Shown here: positions 33,021 through 44,924 of the stretch, one piece after another
Position numbering within the stretch: position 1 is the stretch's first letter
Layout: each line of letters starts with the position of its first letter
Assembly (NCBI GenBank): GCA_036873135.1
Contig: JAPTYO010000026.1
Coordinates: forward strand, 3,204,001 to 3,268,000
DNA length: 64,000 nucleotides
Direction of reading: 5' to 3'
From: Clarkia xantiana subsp. parviflora
Lineage: Eukaryota; Streptophyta; Magnoliopsida; Myrtales; Onagraceae
Translations under genes and position numbers: made by a program
Notes under the pieces: model-generated
The model's database searches: none
What the model was told of the DNA's origin: nothing
What the model saw: only the letters and a program-made list of their open reading frames with translations

Positions 33021-35772
33021 CTAATCATAAAGAAAAGATCTCAATTCTAAACAAGAACCTCTCCAAAACAAGTGGGAGGAAAACACAAACAAACAACGAG
33101 TAAGGCAAATACCAGTCATCAACAAGGCGTATAATCTCAACCACCCTTCACAAGGGGGGAATATCCTCTTTCCCAGGAGCTTGTGAAGGAGTGGAACCCT
33201 TAACACCGCGAGAAGAAGCCACAACCTTGGGCTTTGAAGAACAGTCAGCAGCAACCCGCTTGGCAGTAACATGCGCCTTACCCGAGCGCTTAGCAAGGCG
33301 ATCAAGGTACCCCAAAGCAAACATGGCATACTCGCCAAGCCGATCAAAAGGAAAGTTGGGATCAATAGTTAAAATCATCTCAACCATACCCTTTCCAAAG
33401 GTATCTATAATACCCTCGTAATGCTTCTCGGCACGGATAGAAAATTATTTGGAAGCCAAGAAATCCCGGACTCCAATAGCCTTGCCCTTTCAACTCCAAG
33501 GGATATACCCTCCTCCAAACCAGATAGCCTATCCTCTTCACGAGTATCCCTGATAGCATTCTTCATCCTCAAAGCATCTATCAAATCATCATCTGCCTGG
33601 AAGGTAAGAACATCGTCAAGCTCCTTCTGAACAACAGTCAGAAGGCTGGCCAAGGAAACCTCTGATACGTTGAGCTCCTAACCTCATCATGAAGAAGCTC
33701 ATCGGTGTTCCTTAGAGTAGACTCATCCGTTCCCAGCATCTTCTGAAACATATCCCTCTTCCAAGTAACATTCACCAAATGAGGGCCAAGGTTAACAACA
33801 GAGGATATCCCCTACCAAAAATAAAAAAGGATCAGGATAATAAAACTCATAAAACAAAGCAAGAAGAAATATAAACACTCACAGGAGCAAACTGGGAAAG
33901 GCACCCTTCACAAAGTGATGGGCCTCCTCAAGGTCGGATGGAGAAAGAGACCGATCTGCCGGGGGGATAATAGCATTCATCATAGGAATGGAAACCTCCA
34001 GAATATAAAGAGAGGACGATAGGTCATAAGCCTAACGGTCAGCAGTCATAAAAGGCATCCAGGCATTGTTCCTAACATCAACAACGATAGGGCGGACAAG
34101 ATCCTCGGGACAGATCAAAGGCAACTTGATCATGCTTAGAAAAACAAGTGTAAGACACAAAAAAAACATGAGAAATAAATATTTATAAGAAGGGAACACC
34201 AGCATATACCTGGCACTGGAGATCTATCATCAGAGGATCCAAGACTCGGGGGAGAGACGGGGCAAGGAGACAAAGACTCGCCGGCATCATCAGAAATCTC
34301 CTTGTTCTCCGGAGCAATAGGAGAGTCATCGACTACGTTCTCATCAGCAAACTCTCTCTCTTTATGGCAAGAGGAGGACCTGGAGGGAGAAATAAATGAG
34401 GTTATCTCCTGGGCCTTAGAGTTAGAGGCTTCCACCTCCAAGCTGGATCACTTCGACTTGATCTTGGCCAAGATTTGCGCGGCGAAGATAGAGGGGGCCT
34501 CCCTAAAACCAACTAGAAATATAGGTGAGTACAACATAAGAAAATTAATCATAGAAACAAAAGGAAACGACTCAAATACCATACCGGAGGAAAGTTCCAC
34601 AATCTTAGAAGTCCTGGATATAGCAGTCGGAGCTTCCACCACTGGAAAATGAAGGGGGAGACAGTTGAAGCTTCCCTCTCCGTAGAAGCATCTTCTCCTA
34701 CGCCATCGTCACCCTGTAATAGGGAAGGAAGATATTGAAACCAACCTACAAAGCAGAACAGTAAAATCACAAGTATTAAAAACTCAAAGGTTTGCATACC
34801 GAAGGTAAGGTGGGGGACGTCGATCGGATCCCTGTAGCGCATAACTCCTCCTCCGCGATATGGTGCACTGACTCGAAGGAAGCCGTCGTATTCCCAATAT
34901 ATATCAGCTTCAAGGCTTGCCTCTCAGACATGAAACAATTGGAAAACATAGGGCCCGCGTCCGTCAATAGGGGGGAGTCCAATGAACAAGACACACACTG
35001 ATCCTCAATGAAGAAGTAGTGTTTCTCCCAATGACCACTACCACTTTTGAAGGCAAGGACAAAATGACGCTTGTTGTCCCACCTAGCCTCACCCAACTCA
35101 AAAAACCCCTTTTGAGCCAACAAGGGTACCAGATCATCAAAGAATAGAACCCTGAGTCACCACCGTGCTGGATGCGATAGAAGCATCGGAAAAGACGGAG
35201 GGAGTAAGCCCAGAACTGGCGGTGACACATCACCCTAAATCCGTCCCAAGCACTTATAGCAGAGGAGGCAAGACTAATAGGGGAAATTCGATAATACGCA
35301 CAAAGCTCTCGAAGCTCGGCACAGTAAGTGAAGCGCAACCCCGCATTAATTTTATGAAGATACATCATCGCCATCCCATCCGGAGGTGGGGTAACGGAGC
35401 TGCCAGTGTAACGATAAGGCATGGAAAAGGGATAAACTGACATGTCTAAACTGCCCAGCCCTGTCATCTTAACATGAAAGAGAAAACCCTTCCTCCTCAA
35501 CAGGTTTTCACAATAAACCTCAAATAGGAACACGGGGTCCTACAGGAACGCCAACTCATCCTCAAGGATGGGCTCCTAATCAGTATCTGACTCCGCTCAA
35601 AGTCAGGCACCACAGGAACATAATCCGGACTCAAGTCTGGATGTGGGAACCGCTTACCACTAAAAAAAAACTCCTCATGGGGGTAACTTTCTAAATGTGC
35701 CCTAGAAGAAAAACCACCACGGGGAGCTTTAAAAGTAGAAGGCTTACTCATTATGGAGGGAAAAAGATGCAA
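33021..35772 (-). pseudogene. Antisense spliced gene with Transposase_28-like domain (Gypsy L)
   Basis: A minus-strand homologue of the gene at 2842-5207. The 5' exon (35772-35534) starts MSKPSTFKAPRGGFSS. The next part (35533-34800) has the PF04195-like pattern PPPDGMAMMYLHKIN, LRFTYCAELRELCAYYRISP, then GFRVMCH. The downstream frame holds GHWEKHYFFIED. Central exons (about 34650-34130) encode an acidic Ser-rich linker. The 3' exons (33653-33148) encode a helical segment and the conserved block MVEMILTIDPNFPFDRLGEY, matching the block in A. Exons are separated by AT-rich stretches with plausible GT-AG ends. Frameshifts and stops are present. Product function unknown. Confidence 0.72.
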
Positions 35773-36529
35773 CGCTTCTTAATCCAAGCGAAGCTTCAAA
35801 GGCACACCTAATAATAAAAGGAAAGAACGATGACCCGTCAAAAATTACCAACCTCACCTCAAGGTATCATGTAAATCCATCAATAATAACCTACATAGGA
35901 GTACATCCCAAAATGCACAAAGATTGAACGCCTACTACGGTGCCAAGACAAGCACATGGATGATGTTACATATGGATGGAAAAACTATAACGGATAACCC
36001 AAAGGGACGCTATGCTAATCCATCAAAACCAACCTACCCAAGGGTACGTCCCAAAGTTCACAAAGATCAAATGCTTACTACTAGGGAAATGACACGTGCA
36101 TAAACGATACCCCTAAGGCGGAAGGATTATAATGGACAAGCAAGCACGACAAGCACCCCTAAGGGGGGAGACAAGTAAAACCACCCCAGCACTACCTAAG
36201 GTAGTGAAAGGGAGAACCAAACATCTACAACAAAGTTGTATATCCACTACACAAGCATGAGGTTACCCAGGCAAGGCATTAAGGCACCAACGCAACAAGA
36301 AACTATCAAGTTCCTAAGGGGACAATACTTATATCAAATATTTACCTCAAAAGTACTCCAAGCTCAACGATAAGGGACAATCCTCTACTTCCAAGCAACA
36401 AGGAACAATGAGGCAACTCAATAATCTATGACAAGTCCGAGCTTTTGACAAGTTTGAGCTTTTATAGCAAGGGAGAACACACAAATAAAGTGGCCAAAAG
36501 ATCGAACCTTTGAAGAAATTGAACCGAAA
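35773..36529 (-). other. Upstream region of the antisense gene (Gypsy L)
   Basis: Compositionally simple, broken sequence between the 5' exon and the GC-rich island, with AAGGGGG-type short repeats. It could hold a leader intron. No coding frame is supported. Confidence 0.4.
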
Positions 36530-36770
36530 CAGCCAAAAATCGTCTGGCGTCCGCCGCCGCCATCCGCGGGAGAAATCAAGTCCGCCCCAGCCAACCACCT
36601 CCGGTCCAGATCGACGCCGCTGACCCCTCCTCGACCCGCCGACCAGACGCCGTGCTATCCGAGCCCGCTCGTTACGCCGCCCAAAGTCGTCGATTCGTCC
36701 GCCTCGTGTCGCCCTCTCCCTTGCCGGCCGGTCCAAGCCACCAAAGCAAGAAAAATTCCACCCCAAATCA
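36530..36770 (-). promoter_or_regulatory. GC-rich 5' region of the antisense gene (Gypsy L)
   Basis: CpG-rich island with GCCGCCGCCATCCGCGGG at 36550-36567. It is placed relative to the antisense gene as 1890-2270 is in Gypsy A. A role as promoter or 5' exon is inferred from position and composition. Confidence 0.45.
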
Positions 36771-36925
36771 AACCTAAGTGAGCTCCATGAGAGATGTGGT
36801 AACTTAATTGGGTTGATTGGATGATAAAATTGAAAAGGGAGGTGGTGGTGAAAACCTAGGTTGGAAAAATGAATGATGCTCTAGAAAAGATGAAGGTGGA
36901 TGAAATAATGAAGAGGAGCCTAAAG

Positions 36926-36930
36926 CATGC
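36926..36930. repeat. TSD CATGC, left copy (Gypsy C)
   Basis: Repeated at 45672-45676, directly after the 3' LTR of Gypsy C. Confidence 0.9.
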
Positions 36931-37716
36931 TGATGGATATACGCCCAATTTGAACCCGTTGACTTCTGAATCGTTTCATTTTTATCACCCCGTTAATGAT
37001 TGTGAATCGAAACTTCGACCCGAACACTTCGCGAAAACACCAACGGTCCAGACGAGGCCGGAGCGCTCGTCCGGCCATGTTAGACTCACCTAGGTGAGGT
37101 CGGGTGGCCACACCCGACCTCCCCTAGGGGAGATCGGGTTGGCCCACCCGATCTCCCCTAGGGGAGATAGGGTTGGCCAACCCTATCTCCCCTAGGAGGG
37201 GTTGGGTGGCCTCACCCAACCCCTACCCTTGGGGGTCGGATTTTCCTTCCCCCCAAGGGCACCGGCACCATTCTTGGACTCCCATACTCGGTTTATTTCC
37301 GCCAACCTTCTTCGTATCCTAAGGTCTTAATTATGTGTTTAAAGGTTAATTAATTGTGTTTAAAGGTTAACGATGTCATTAAGCCACCTTAATGACACCG
37401 TTGCCTATAAATACAACCATTCCACTATTCATTTGATCATCTTGGCAAGTTGCATAATTTTGCTCTGACATCTCTCTAGCTTTATCTCTCTAAAACCGTA
37501 CTGACTTAGGCATCGGAGAGGGTTCATCAGGCACCACCCCCCCCCCCCCTCTGTGCCTGGTATTGCCCCTCTTGCAGGGCGAGAGGAGAAGAGAAGCTAA
37601 GGACGGAAGGACACAAGCTAGGACAGCACAACCCGAGAGCACCGAATCCGCAACATCTCCAGTGAGGAACGAGACTTGAGTCGACCGCCCGTTGACCCTA
37701 GACTCGGAACCTAACA
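36931..37716 (+). repeat. Gypsy C 5' LTR
   Basis: TGATGGATATACGCCC...CCTAACA. It contains CCTAGG-centred palindromes at 37085-37215, one unit more than its 3' LTR, TATAAATA at 37406-37413 and a C run near 37537-37550. Confidence 0.93.
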
Positions 37717-37718
37717 CT

Positions 37719-37740
37719 TGGCGCCGTCTGTGGGCTTCGA
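37719..37740 (+). promoter_or_regulatory. Primer binding site of Gypsy C
   Basis: TGGCGCCGTCTGTGGGCTTC begins two to three bases after the LTR, the usual place for the tRNA primer site. It is the best preserved copy of this site in the window. The tRNA was not identified. Confidence 0.8.
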
Positions 37741-37767
37741 ACAGAAAGCCTGGCAATCACGAGAGCG

Positions 37768-38510
37768 ATGACGAACAACTTAGTGTCTAGAGATAATCGC
37801 CCACCTGGGGGCAATAAGCAAGAAAGACAGCATATACCTCCAGCAAGGCAGACTAACCCAGAGAAACAGCCTGCACACCCAGAGCCTCAGGTAGCCCCAC
37901 AAGAACCCCAGCCTAACAAGCAGGGAGGAGAACCTTCACGCCCAGCTGGCTAAGAGGCTTCCACAGCTTCGACTCCATTGACTAAGAAGCCACAGGGACA
38001 GGGGGGCAACAAGGAGTGCCATCCCAATACACGGCACCTCCACAGGGGTACTACTATGAGGCACAACCTCAAGGGACATACCAAGGAAAGCTCAAAGGGA
38101 GGGACATAGTCCCAACAACACAACAAGGCAACCACCTACCCATGATACAGCACGACAGTTCCAAACCCCTTGTGCATGACAACCCTTGGCACACATCCCC
38201 CTAGGACAGGGGAGGAGTTGAAAAGACAACGATTTGAACAGGGGGCTCATAGAGTACCACACCACGTTAGCACATAGCTACTACAATGGGAAGTCTCATG
38301 GAGAGACGTAGTAGAGTGAGATCGCACATAGCATACATGAAGGAAACACCTCCACCTAGTCCGCCTTGCAAGGAGGCGACCTTATATTCCTCAAGTGGAA
38401 GGAATACACACAGACTAATGGAGGAAGACAATTACATTACCAAGAAAGCAGGGGATATCAACACCCCCACACCCATATCCTTCCCATATCCTCTTATTTA
38501 ATTTAACTGC
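37768..38510 (+). pseudogene. gag: gag N-terminal region of Gypsy C
   Basis: An open frame of 61 codons (MTNNLVSRDN..., Pro/Gln-rich) starts 50 bp after the PBS, followed by Gln/Gly-rich coding remnants in shifting frames. The capsid-like domain is not recognisable. Element A lacks this N-terminal part, so the two copies complement each other for annotation. Confidence 0.6.
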
Positions 38511-39181
38511 ATAACAAGTCAACTCCCTAAAAGGGGTAGATTTTGATACTTGATATCAACATGTTTTCCAAGAATGACCATACCGGACGCCTTCGGGCTC
38601 CGTGATATATATATACACAGGTGGACTATTAGAAGAGTCCATAAAACGCCGCCGCCATCCAAGAGATACACAAGGAACATATTTCTCAATCTCAAAGGGC
38701 ACCTATAAGGTCAAAACTCTGGGAAAGATCACCAAGATGGATGGTTCACTTCCAAAAATAAGTTGAGCACTCCCAACAACCTATAGAGGAACTACCATGA
38801 AGGCCACAAAGGATTACCCCTACTATAACCCACTAAGCATCCTAGGGCCAAGTCCGTCAAAGGATCCCATCGGGCATTGGTATGCAAGGGGGGCACCAGT
38901 CACAACATGCCCTCCCCACAAACGCCCATTAACATAAGAGGGGGTAGCCGCGAACACATCCCTCCAAAAATGGAGGAAACCATATCACATGGGCAACGCC
39001 CACCATCAGAAGCAAACACCTCCAGCAGATCTTTTTGATTTTACAAAATAGCCAAGAGACACAACTACACTTAGTAAGCTCATCCTAGGTAATGGAATAC
39101 ACTTCCATCAAAAACTCTCAAAGACACCAAGCCTAGCAAAGGAAGAATGGTGACACCATCATCAAGCTTTTAAAAAGGGAT
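38511..39181 (+). other. Degraded internal sequence (Gypsy C)
   Basis: No coding frame or repeat recognised. By position this should have been the rest of gag. Confidence 0.4.
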
Positions 39182-39412
39182 ATGGAAAACATAGTATTTC
39201 CACACAAGGATATCTTAGTCATAAGAAAGGGAATCACCAACTTTGATATGAAGAGAACCATAGTGCATGAAGGGAGTTCGTCAGACATCTCCCATGACCA
39301 ACCATTGATGATACTAGAGAAGAGTCAGGCATACCTAATACCAAAGGACCCCCTACTAGTAAAGGTGGTCAGAACATCAACACACCCATTAGGGACACGG
39401 CACTGCAAATGA
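39182..39412 (+). pseudogene. Protease remnant of Gypsy C
   Basis: Encodes FPHKDILVIRKGITNFDMKR followed by VHEGSSSDISHD and later HPLG. It aligns by block order with the protease cores of A, L and F. The catalytic Asp of the DGGSS motif is replaced (HEGSS), so it is inactive. Confidence 0.65.
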
Positions 39413-40455
39413 ACCAGGAATAAGGATGGAACACATATCCTTACAAGTATCCTTACAAGTATCCTTGCATTTATTCTTGCAAAATAAACTCCATAGATAA
39501 AGAGGTTATCTAATAGATGACTATGTCTCTGTTCTCAAACTATGATCCTAACCCGGAGATCCTTGGACTCCGTACTATATATGTAATGAATAACATGTTC
39601 ATCAGAGAAAGGTACACGAAGATTCAAGACAGCGCCATAAAGATTAAGGCGCATACCTCTACCAAGTACGACACATTGGAGTGTTCACAAACACTCCTTC
39701 GCCATCTCACAAGAAAGGAAGGCAACCAAGGATACAAGTCCTAACAGAATAAACATCGGTAGAAAATCCTGTCATTGAAGTCATGCACCAAGAGAGAAAC
39801 TCTAGAGATGCAAGATTAGCAAAAGAGATAGTGCAACAACTAGAGTATGAAAATGAGACACATCTCCTATCAAGAGCCTTAGGGCAGGATAATAGTTCTA
39901 CAAGATCAACCAAAGAAGAGCTCAAAAGCTTGGGGAGTAAGGTTTCAAAATCGATCCTCACACTAGACGCACATCCCGATCAACCACCTTGTCTGCAAAT
40001 GATAAGACATTTGACTCTGGCATCCCATCAAGAGGAGTACCCCGATAAAAGGGGCACTAGAAAAATATCCCGCCTTTAAGGCCATACGCCGAATACATGA
40101 TGAATGAAGGTTATGAAAAAACAAAAAAGGAGGGACTTGTCAGCTCAACACACCTCAAACACGTATACGTACGCAATACAAATGCAGCCTCTAATGAAGC
40201 TATCCAGCAAGGAATAGCCAATACGGGGACAAACCCATGGAAAATCATGGAACATCACCTGCAAACCTAGAGGAAGACATCCTTTTTAAGTTCAAGTCCT
40301 AATTCAAAGAAAGTCTATAATCAAGATTCAAGGTGGGAGGAGCATGACAAATGTGACACCCCCTAAAGGCATTGAAGAATACTCCAATGTGAAGGAAAAG
40401 GCAAACCACACTAAGTGCCACAACACTCCAAGAAGATTATCACAGCCCGGTCAGA
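39413..40455 (+). other. Degraded internal sequence (Gypsy C), second part
   Basis: Short Lys/Thr-rich frames (for example 39783-40079) with no recognised domain. It includes duplicated ATCCTTACAAGT near 39438-39460. No gene can be supported. Confidence 0.4.
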
Positions 40456-40491
40456 CCCCCCCCCCCCCCCCCCCCCCCCCCATGCACGAGC
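40456..40491. repeat. Poly-C tract of 36 bases
   Basis: An uninterrupted run of 36 C on the + strand within the internal region of C, much longer than the G/C runs in the LTRs. Confidence 0.95.
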
Positions 40492-41215
40492 AAAGAGCAT
40501 GGATTAGATTGACTAGTCTGAAATACACCTACGAGATTAACAACTCAAGACACCATTCTATGAGAGAGCTTTTCAACCTAAAACACAAAGAAGGGGGGGG
40601 GGGAAGAATTTACAAGCACCCCTAGGATACAAACACTGCCGCATCCTGGTTATCAAGAGAATGAAAATCACCCCCACCCACCCAAAGCAAAAGCTCTCCA
40701 CCCAACCTCTAAAGATACATCCGACCAAACCATGCCTATGACTGAAACAAGCAAGCATGAGAAAGAGTAAATCCTACAAGGGGCACTCATCGCATTCAAA
40801 CAAGGGGTACCCAACCAAGAAAATGAACGAGGGGCCTTCAACGGCCAAATATGAAAGGCGGTATGATCACCAAGCAACTTGGGGGGCACCAAACGAATAA
40901 GTGCTTGGTAGTCCACCTAAGTGTAAAAGAAGAGACTAGAGGCAGAAGATCACAAGAGCATGCAATACCACTTCTCCTAGAAGAGGTCACATAAGAGGAA
41001 AACATCCTCAACTCCCTATACGAACTCGTCCTAAGCTGGCAACACACAAACATCGCCCTCGAAAGGTGATCTCCCACATTGAAGAAAAAGCGTGGTAGCA
41101 GGCAATATCATAGAAGGAAAAGTCAAGTAAAGACTCGAAAAGCATACCAAAGACGCACCCTACATGAGAAGCGACACAAGGTAAAGTAATATTCTGAGCC
41201 ATCAGGGAGCCAATC
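40492..41215 (+). pseudogene. gag2 remnant of Gypsy C
   Basis: At about 40855-40915 the + strand keeps a decayed counterpart of the YHxxWGHxTNxC knuckle (DHQATWGAPNE, stop). The surrounding sequence aligns in order with the gag2-to-array interval of A. Bases 41060-41220 are homologous to the left end of element D (49000-49180). Confidence 0.5.
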
Positions 41216-41895
41216 CCGCGAACACATTCGACGCTCTTGAGAGTAGTTTTTATACTACGAACTTCGACGCCCCCAAAAGCGTATCTTGAGAGTAGTTTTT
41301 ATACTACGACCTTCGACGCCCCCAAGAGCGTATCTTGAGAGTAGTGTTCATACTACGACCTTCGACGCCCCCAAGAGCGTATCTTGAGAGTAGTTTCCAT
41401 ACTACGACCTTCGACGCACCAAGAGCGTAGCTTGAGAGTGGTTTCCAAAACTACGAATTTCGACGCCCCCAAGAGCGTATCTTGAGAGTAGTTTCTAAAA
41501 CTACGACCTTCGACGCCCCCACGAGCGTATCTTGAGGTAGATTTGCAACCTACCAGATTCGACGCCCCCAAGAGCGTATCTTGAGGTAGAAAAAACACTA
41601 CCAGATTCGACGCCCCCAAGAGCGTATCTTGAGGTAGATTTCAAACTACCAGCTTCGACGCCAACCAGGAGCGTATCTTTGGTCTAACTTGTGCCCTCCG
41701 GGAGCCTATCCTGTGAAACGTTAAGTGCCCTCCGAGAGCCAGTCTCGTGAACAGTTTTCGACGCCAACCAGGAGCGTATCTTTGGTCTAACTTGTGCCCT
41801 CCGGGAGCCTATCCTGTGAAACGTTAAGTGCCCTCCGAGAGCCTATCTCGTGAACAGATTCAACGCCCACCAAGAGCGTATCTTTGGTCTAACAG
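41216..41895. repeat. Tandem array of Gypsy C
   Basis: Nine or so units of about 50 bp built on GACGCCCCCAAGAGCGTATC are followed by two 103-bp units (starting about 41690 and 41793). The latter contain TGTGCCCTCCGGGAGCCTAT and AGTGCCCTCCGAGAGCC. It is the reverse-strand counterpart of the array in A (5675-6305). Confidence 0.93.
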
Positions 41896-42541
41896 TAGCA
41901 TGTATACCATTTAAAGGGTATCAGAAGAGATCATCGCATCATACTGAGAAGGATTCCATGAGAAAATAATTGTAAAGCAAAGTTGTATGAAGAACACATA
42001 ATGTTTTTTCTTGATGAGATAGCAGGTATGATGTGAAGGAAAACACAAAAGAAAGATAAGGAAAGGAAAGCATATACAAAGGAGAAGTCCATGACCAAAT
42101 GATCATATACAGAAGCACAAGAGGTTATCATGAAAAGTAACGGGTTATCCTACCATCCATATCACAAGTCAAGAGAAGTATCTCAAAGGAACCCAACACC
42201 ACCAAGAAGAATAGCAAAGACATGAAATCCAAAGTTCAAGGCTCTCAAAATAAACTCGATCCATCAAGAAGAGAGTTGCCTTACAGGTCGCACAAAGCAA
42301 CCTCTGACTAACGTTATTGTCCTGCACGTCGCCCTCGCGTGACCTATGGTCGTATCAGACTTGAACATCGTCAAGCACAACTCATGAATGAGACATCTAA
42401 AGAGCATAAAGGATACAACATCCGACAAGACGAGACATCGGGACCTTACCCAACAAGCATAGCCTAAACAAAAAGCAACTATAGCAATGAAGGCTCTCCA
42501 ATGAGAAAAGAATACTAAAGCACAACTCCATACATCGTGAT
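41896..42541 (-). other. 3' region of the antisense gene (Gypsy C)
   Basis: Homologous to 5208-5674 of A near its left end. The coiled-coil last exon of A has no recognisable counterpart. No intact gene. Confidence 0.5.
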
Positions 42542-42676
42542 GTGGCTATCATGTCCACATACCTTGAAGTGGCTATCATGTCCACACACTACAGAAGGGC
42601 TATCACTCCCACACGTCACGAAGTGGCTATCATGTCCACATACCTCGAAGTGATTATCATGGCAGCACATCGTAAA
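42542..42676. repeat. 27-bp minisatellite, five units (Gypsy C)
   Basis: Units of GTGGCTATCATGTCCACATA followed by CCTTGAA, with variants, starting at 42542, 42569, 42596, 42623 and 42650. Element D has nine. The period is a multiple of three, so open frames here are artefacts. Confidence 0.92.
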
Positions 42677-42958
42677 ACATCTGTCAAAGACATACATTGT
42701 AAAGACATCATCCCGACCACGAACATCAAAAGGCTACGCCTAGCCTTAGAAGGAGGTTCAAGAAAAAGGGAAAAACAACACTCTCCATACGCTCATCAAA
42801 GGTAAGCACTTATATTTCAACCCACTGGGGGATACTAGGTAGGAGACGTCCTCATTATGAAGACAACCTCCATGTCTCATGAAATCAACCATGAAGCAAA
42901 GAATCACGACAAGCACTATTGAGGGCATATAACAAAACGATCCCCGCAACGATCACAA
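42677..42958 (-). other. Spacer in the antisense gene region (Gypsy C)
   Basis: No motif recognised. Shared with D at 51047-51427. Confidence 0.35.
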
Positions 42959-43840
42959 CTACGATACTAGTAGAGGATAACTCAAGAACAGTCCCCACCA
43001 AACCCCCAACAAAGAATTTGCTATCTTAATCAGAACCATGACAAGAGAAAGGAACCTCAACGAAAGGCGATGATCACACCCATCACCAAAAGAAAATTCT
43101 TCAACGCAGGGGTTAATAACATAACCCATAGGAAAGCCAAAGACACCTTCAAAAGTCGTCAAATCTACAGGAAGATGAAATGAACCTGAGACTCGGCCCC
43201 TCGACTGGGGTGCAGAGGATAGAGAAGAGACATCAAGACCTATGATCACCCCATCGCCAGCCACAGGTTGTTTCTCTTTGTCAAGTAAAGAGGGCGCCTC
43301 TTCAACCACTACCTCCTTATCATGAGAGGGAGTCAGCAAGGAGGCACTTGAAGGAGAGCCCCTCGCGGTTTCCTTCTCCTTGGCAGCCGAGGGCCCGACC
43401 TCAGAGTCAGGTTTCCACGCCTTGGATTTAGATTGACTTGAACTCTCGCCCACCGCAAGAACCCATTCGGTAACCAGGGGCGAACGTTCTAACAACAAGA
43501 AGGAAGCATTAGCGGCCTTCCCTGACTTAGAAAATTTCTTGGCTTGATAAGCGGAACTAGAGGGTCCTTCCCTCTCATCTGATTCAACGGTACGTTCGGA
43601 ACGCTCTGCCTACACCTTATATGTTTCTCCATGAAATCAACCTACAAGGGGTCATACGAGTCCCCGCCTCATACGAGTCCACCTCGGACACCCAAGACAC
43701 AGGACAGTCAGATTTGGTCTAACTACCTTGGAAAACGATCTTCAAGGTCTCCCTGTCTGAAGAAGAAAGCTTCCCAAAAGTGAGTCATCTATACGAACAA
43801 CCAACGCAAAGATCGACCCTTACCCATGGAGGGGCGAGAT
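42959..43840 (-). pseudogene. Antisense gene fragment (Gypsy C)
   Basis: The minus-strand exon around 43498-43180 encodes SPLVTEWVLAVGESS, then SHDKEVVVEEAPSLLDK. It matches SPLVTERFVSVGKGS and SRDKEIVVEEAPSRADK of the gene in A. Further upstream (43840-43620) is the FGKLSSSDRETLKIVF block, matching FGEFSSVDLETMKTIY in A. The intron between them lost its donor through a deletion of about 65 bp compared with D. The PF04195-like exon is absent. Confidence 0.75.
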
Positions 43841-44924
43841 ACGCCTACTACGGGGGCAACCTTAACACCAAGGGAAGAGGGCGAACTTTTAGTTTCCCCA
43901 AATGGAGCAACGCTCCAACACATCCGAAGGAAGGATCAACCCTTAACACATGTCAATAGACCCCTTCGCTCGCGGCGGTAAGAAGAAAGCTTGTAAGCAT
44001 TTTTACCCTCACTTTTATGGGGAACAAGTTGCAGGGTAAAGGTCAAGAGCTATACACACGCTCCAACGAATGAAGGAAAAATGTTACACAAGCCGAAGGT
44101 CGAGGTTAATGGACAATGCTCACGCTAGTACGAGGGAGGCGGAACGTTGTGTTCCATTGAGTGGCAGAGTTCCCACCCTCAAGTAAAGGAGAGGTCTATG
44201 CTCTCACCTTTGCACTTATGCTCATATTCATGATTAACATCTACAGGTACATCAATGTCATCACTCATGCTTATACTCACAACCCGTCCATACATACATA
44301 CATGTTCATGCTTGCACTCATATGCATGCCCACGTATACACTCCCGTGTGTTCAAACATTTAGACGTCCATGCACATGGCCGCCATATATTTATGCATAC
44401 ATTCATGACTACAATCGCAGCATGTCTATACTCACTCCCATCCTTATGTTCCTACTTGCATGTATGCTAGTACACATCCTCATGTTCATGATATGTCCAT
44501 GTTCACTCCTAGTTAACATCCTATAGGCATATTTTCTAGTATCCCATACTTAGAAAAATTTTAGACCAAAATTAAGATTTTTCTTCACTTAGACTTATCC
44601 TGGCATAAAATTGAAACATGGACTTGTTTAGCTGTGTTCATGTTGCATCTCCACATAAGCATACATTTTCCTAACACACACTCATGGCGGTGTTAAATTT
44701 ATTATTTCCACCTCAGACGGACACGTGCTTGGACACGTGCCCGTGCTATTCTGACATTTGCAATTCCACTATCTTATAAGACAGGGGGCAGAGTCAGAGA
44801 TACATATCCATGGGTAAGTAAGGACTCCGACAAAAAGTAAAATCCCGGCTTCAAATTGCGCGTGTCATACCATCCTAAAATAGAGTCAATCAAGGATCAG
44901 GCCATTGGTTGACTCGGGGGCATG
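43841..44924 (+). other. Gypsy C 3' internal region with polypurine tract
   Basis: Contains CAT/CATG-rich low-complexity sequence at 44210-44520, then sequence homologous to 1317-1700 of A, and ends in GACTCGGGGGCATG (44911-44924) before the 3' LTR. No gene. Confidence 0.65.

Noticed and set aside
36347..36766. 139-codon minus-strand open frame over the GC-rich island of L
   Set aside because: Same compositional reason; more likely a promoter or 5' UTR. I kept it only as a regulatory region.
44161..44526. 121-codon + strand frame with hydrophobic residues (possible membrane protein)
   Set aside because: It lies in CATG-rich low-complexity sequence of the element 3' region, is also open on the other strand, and is truncated in D.
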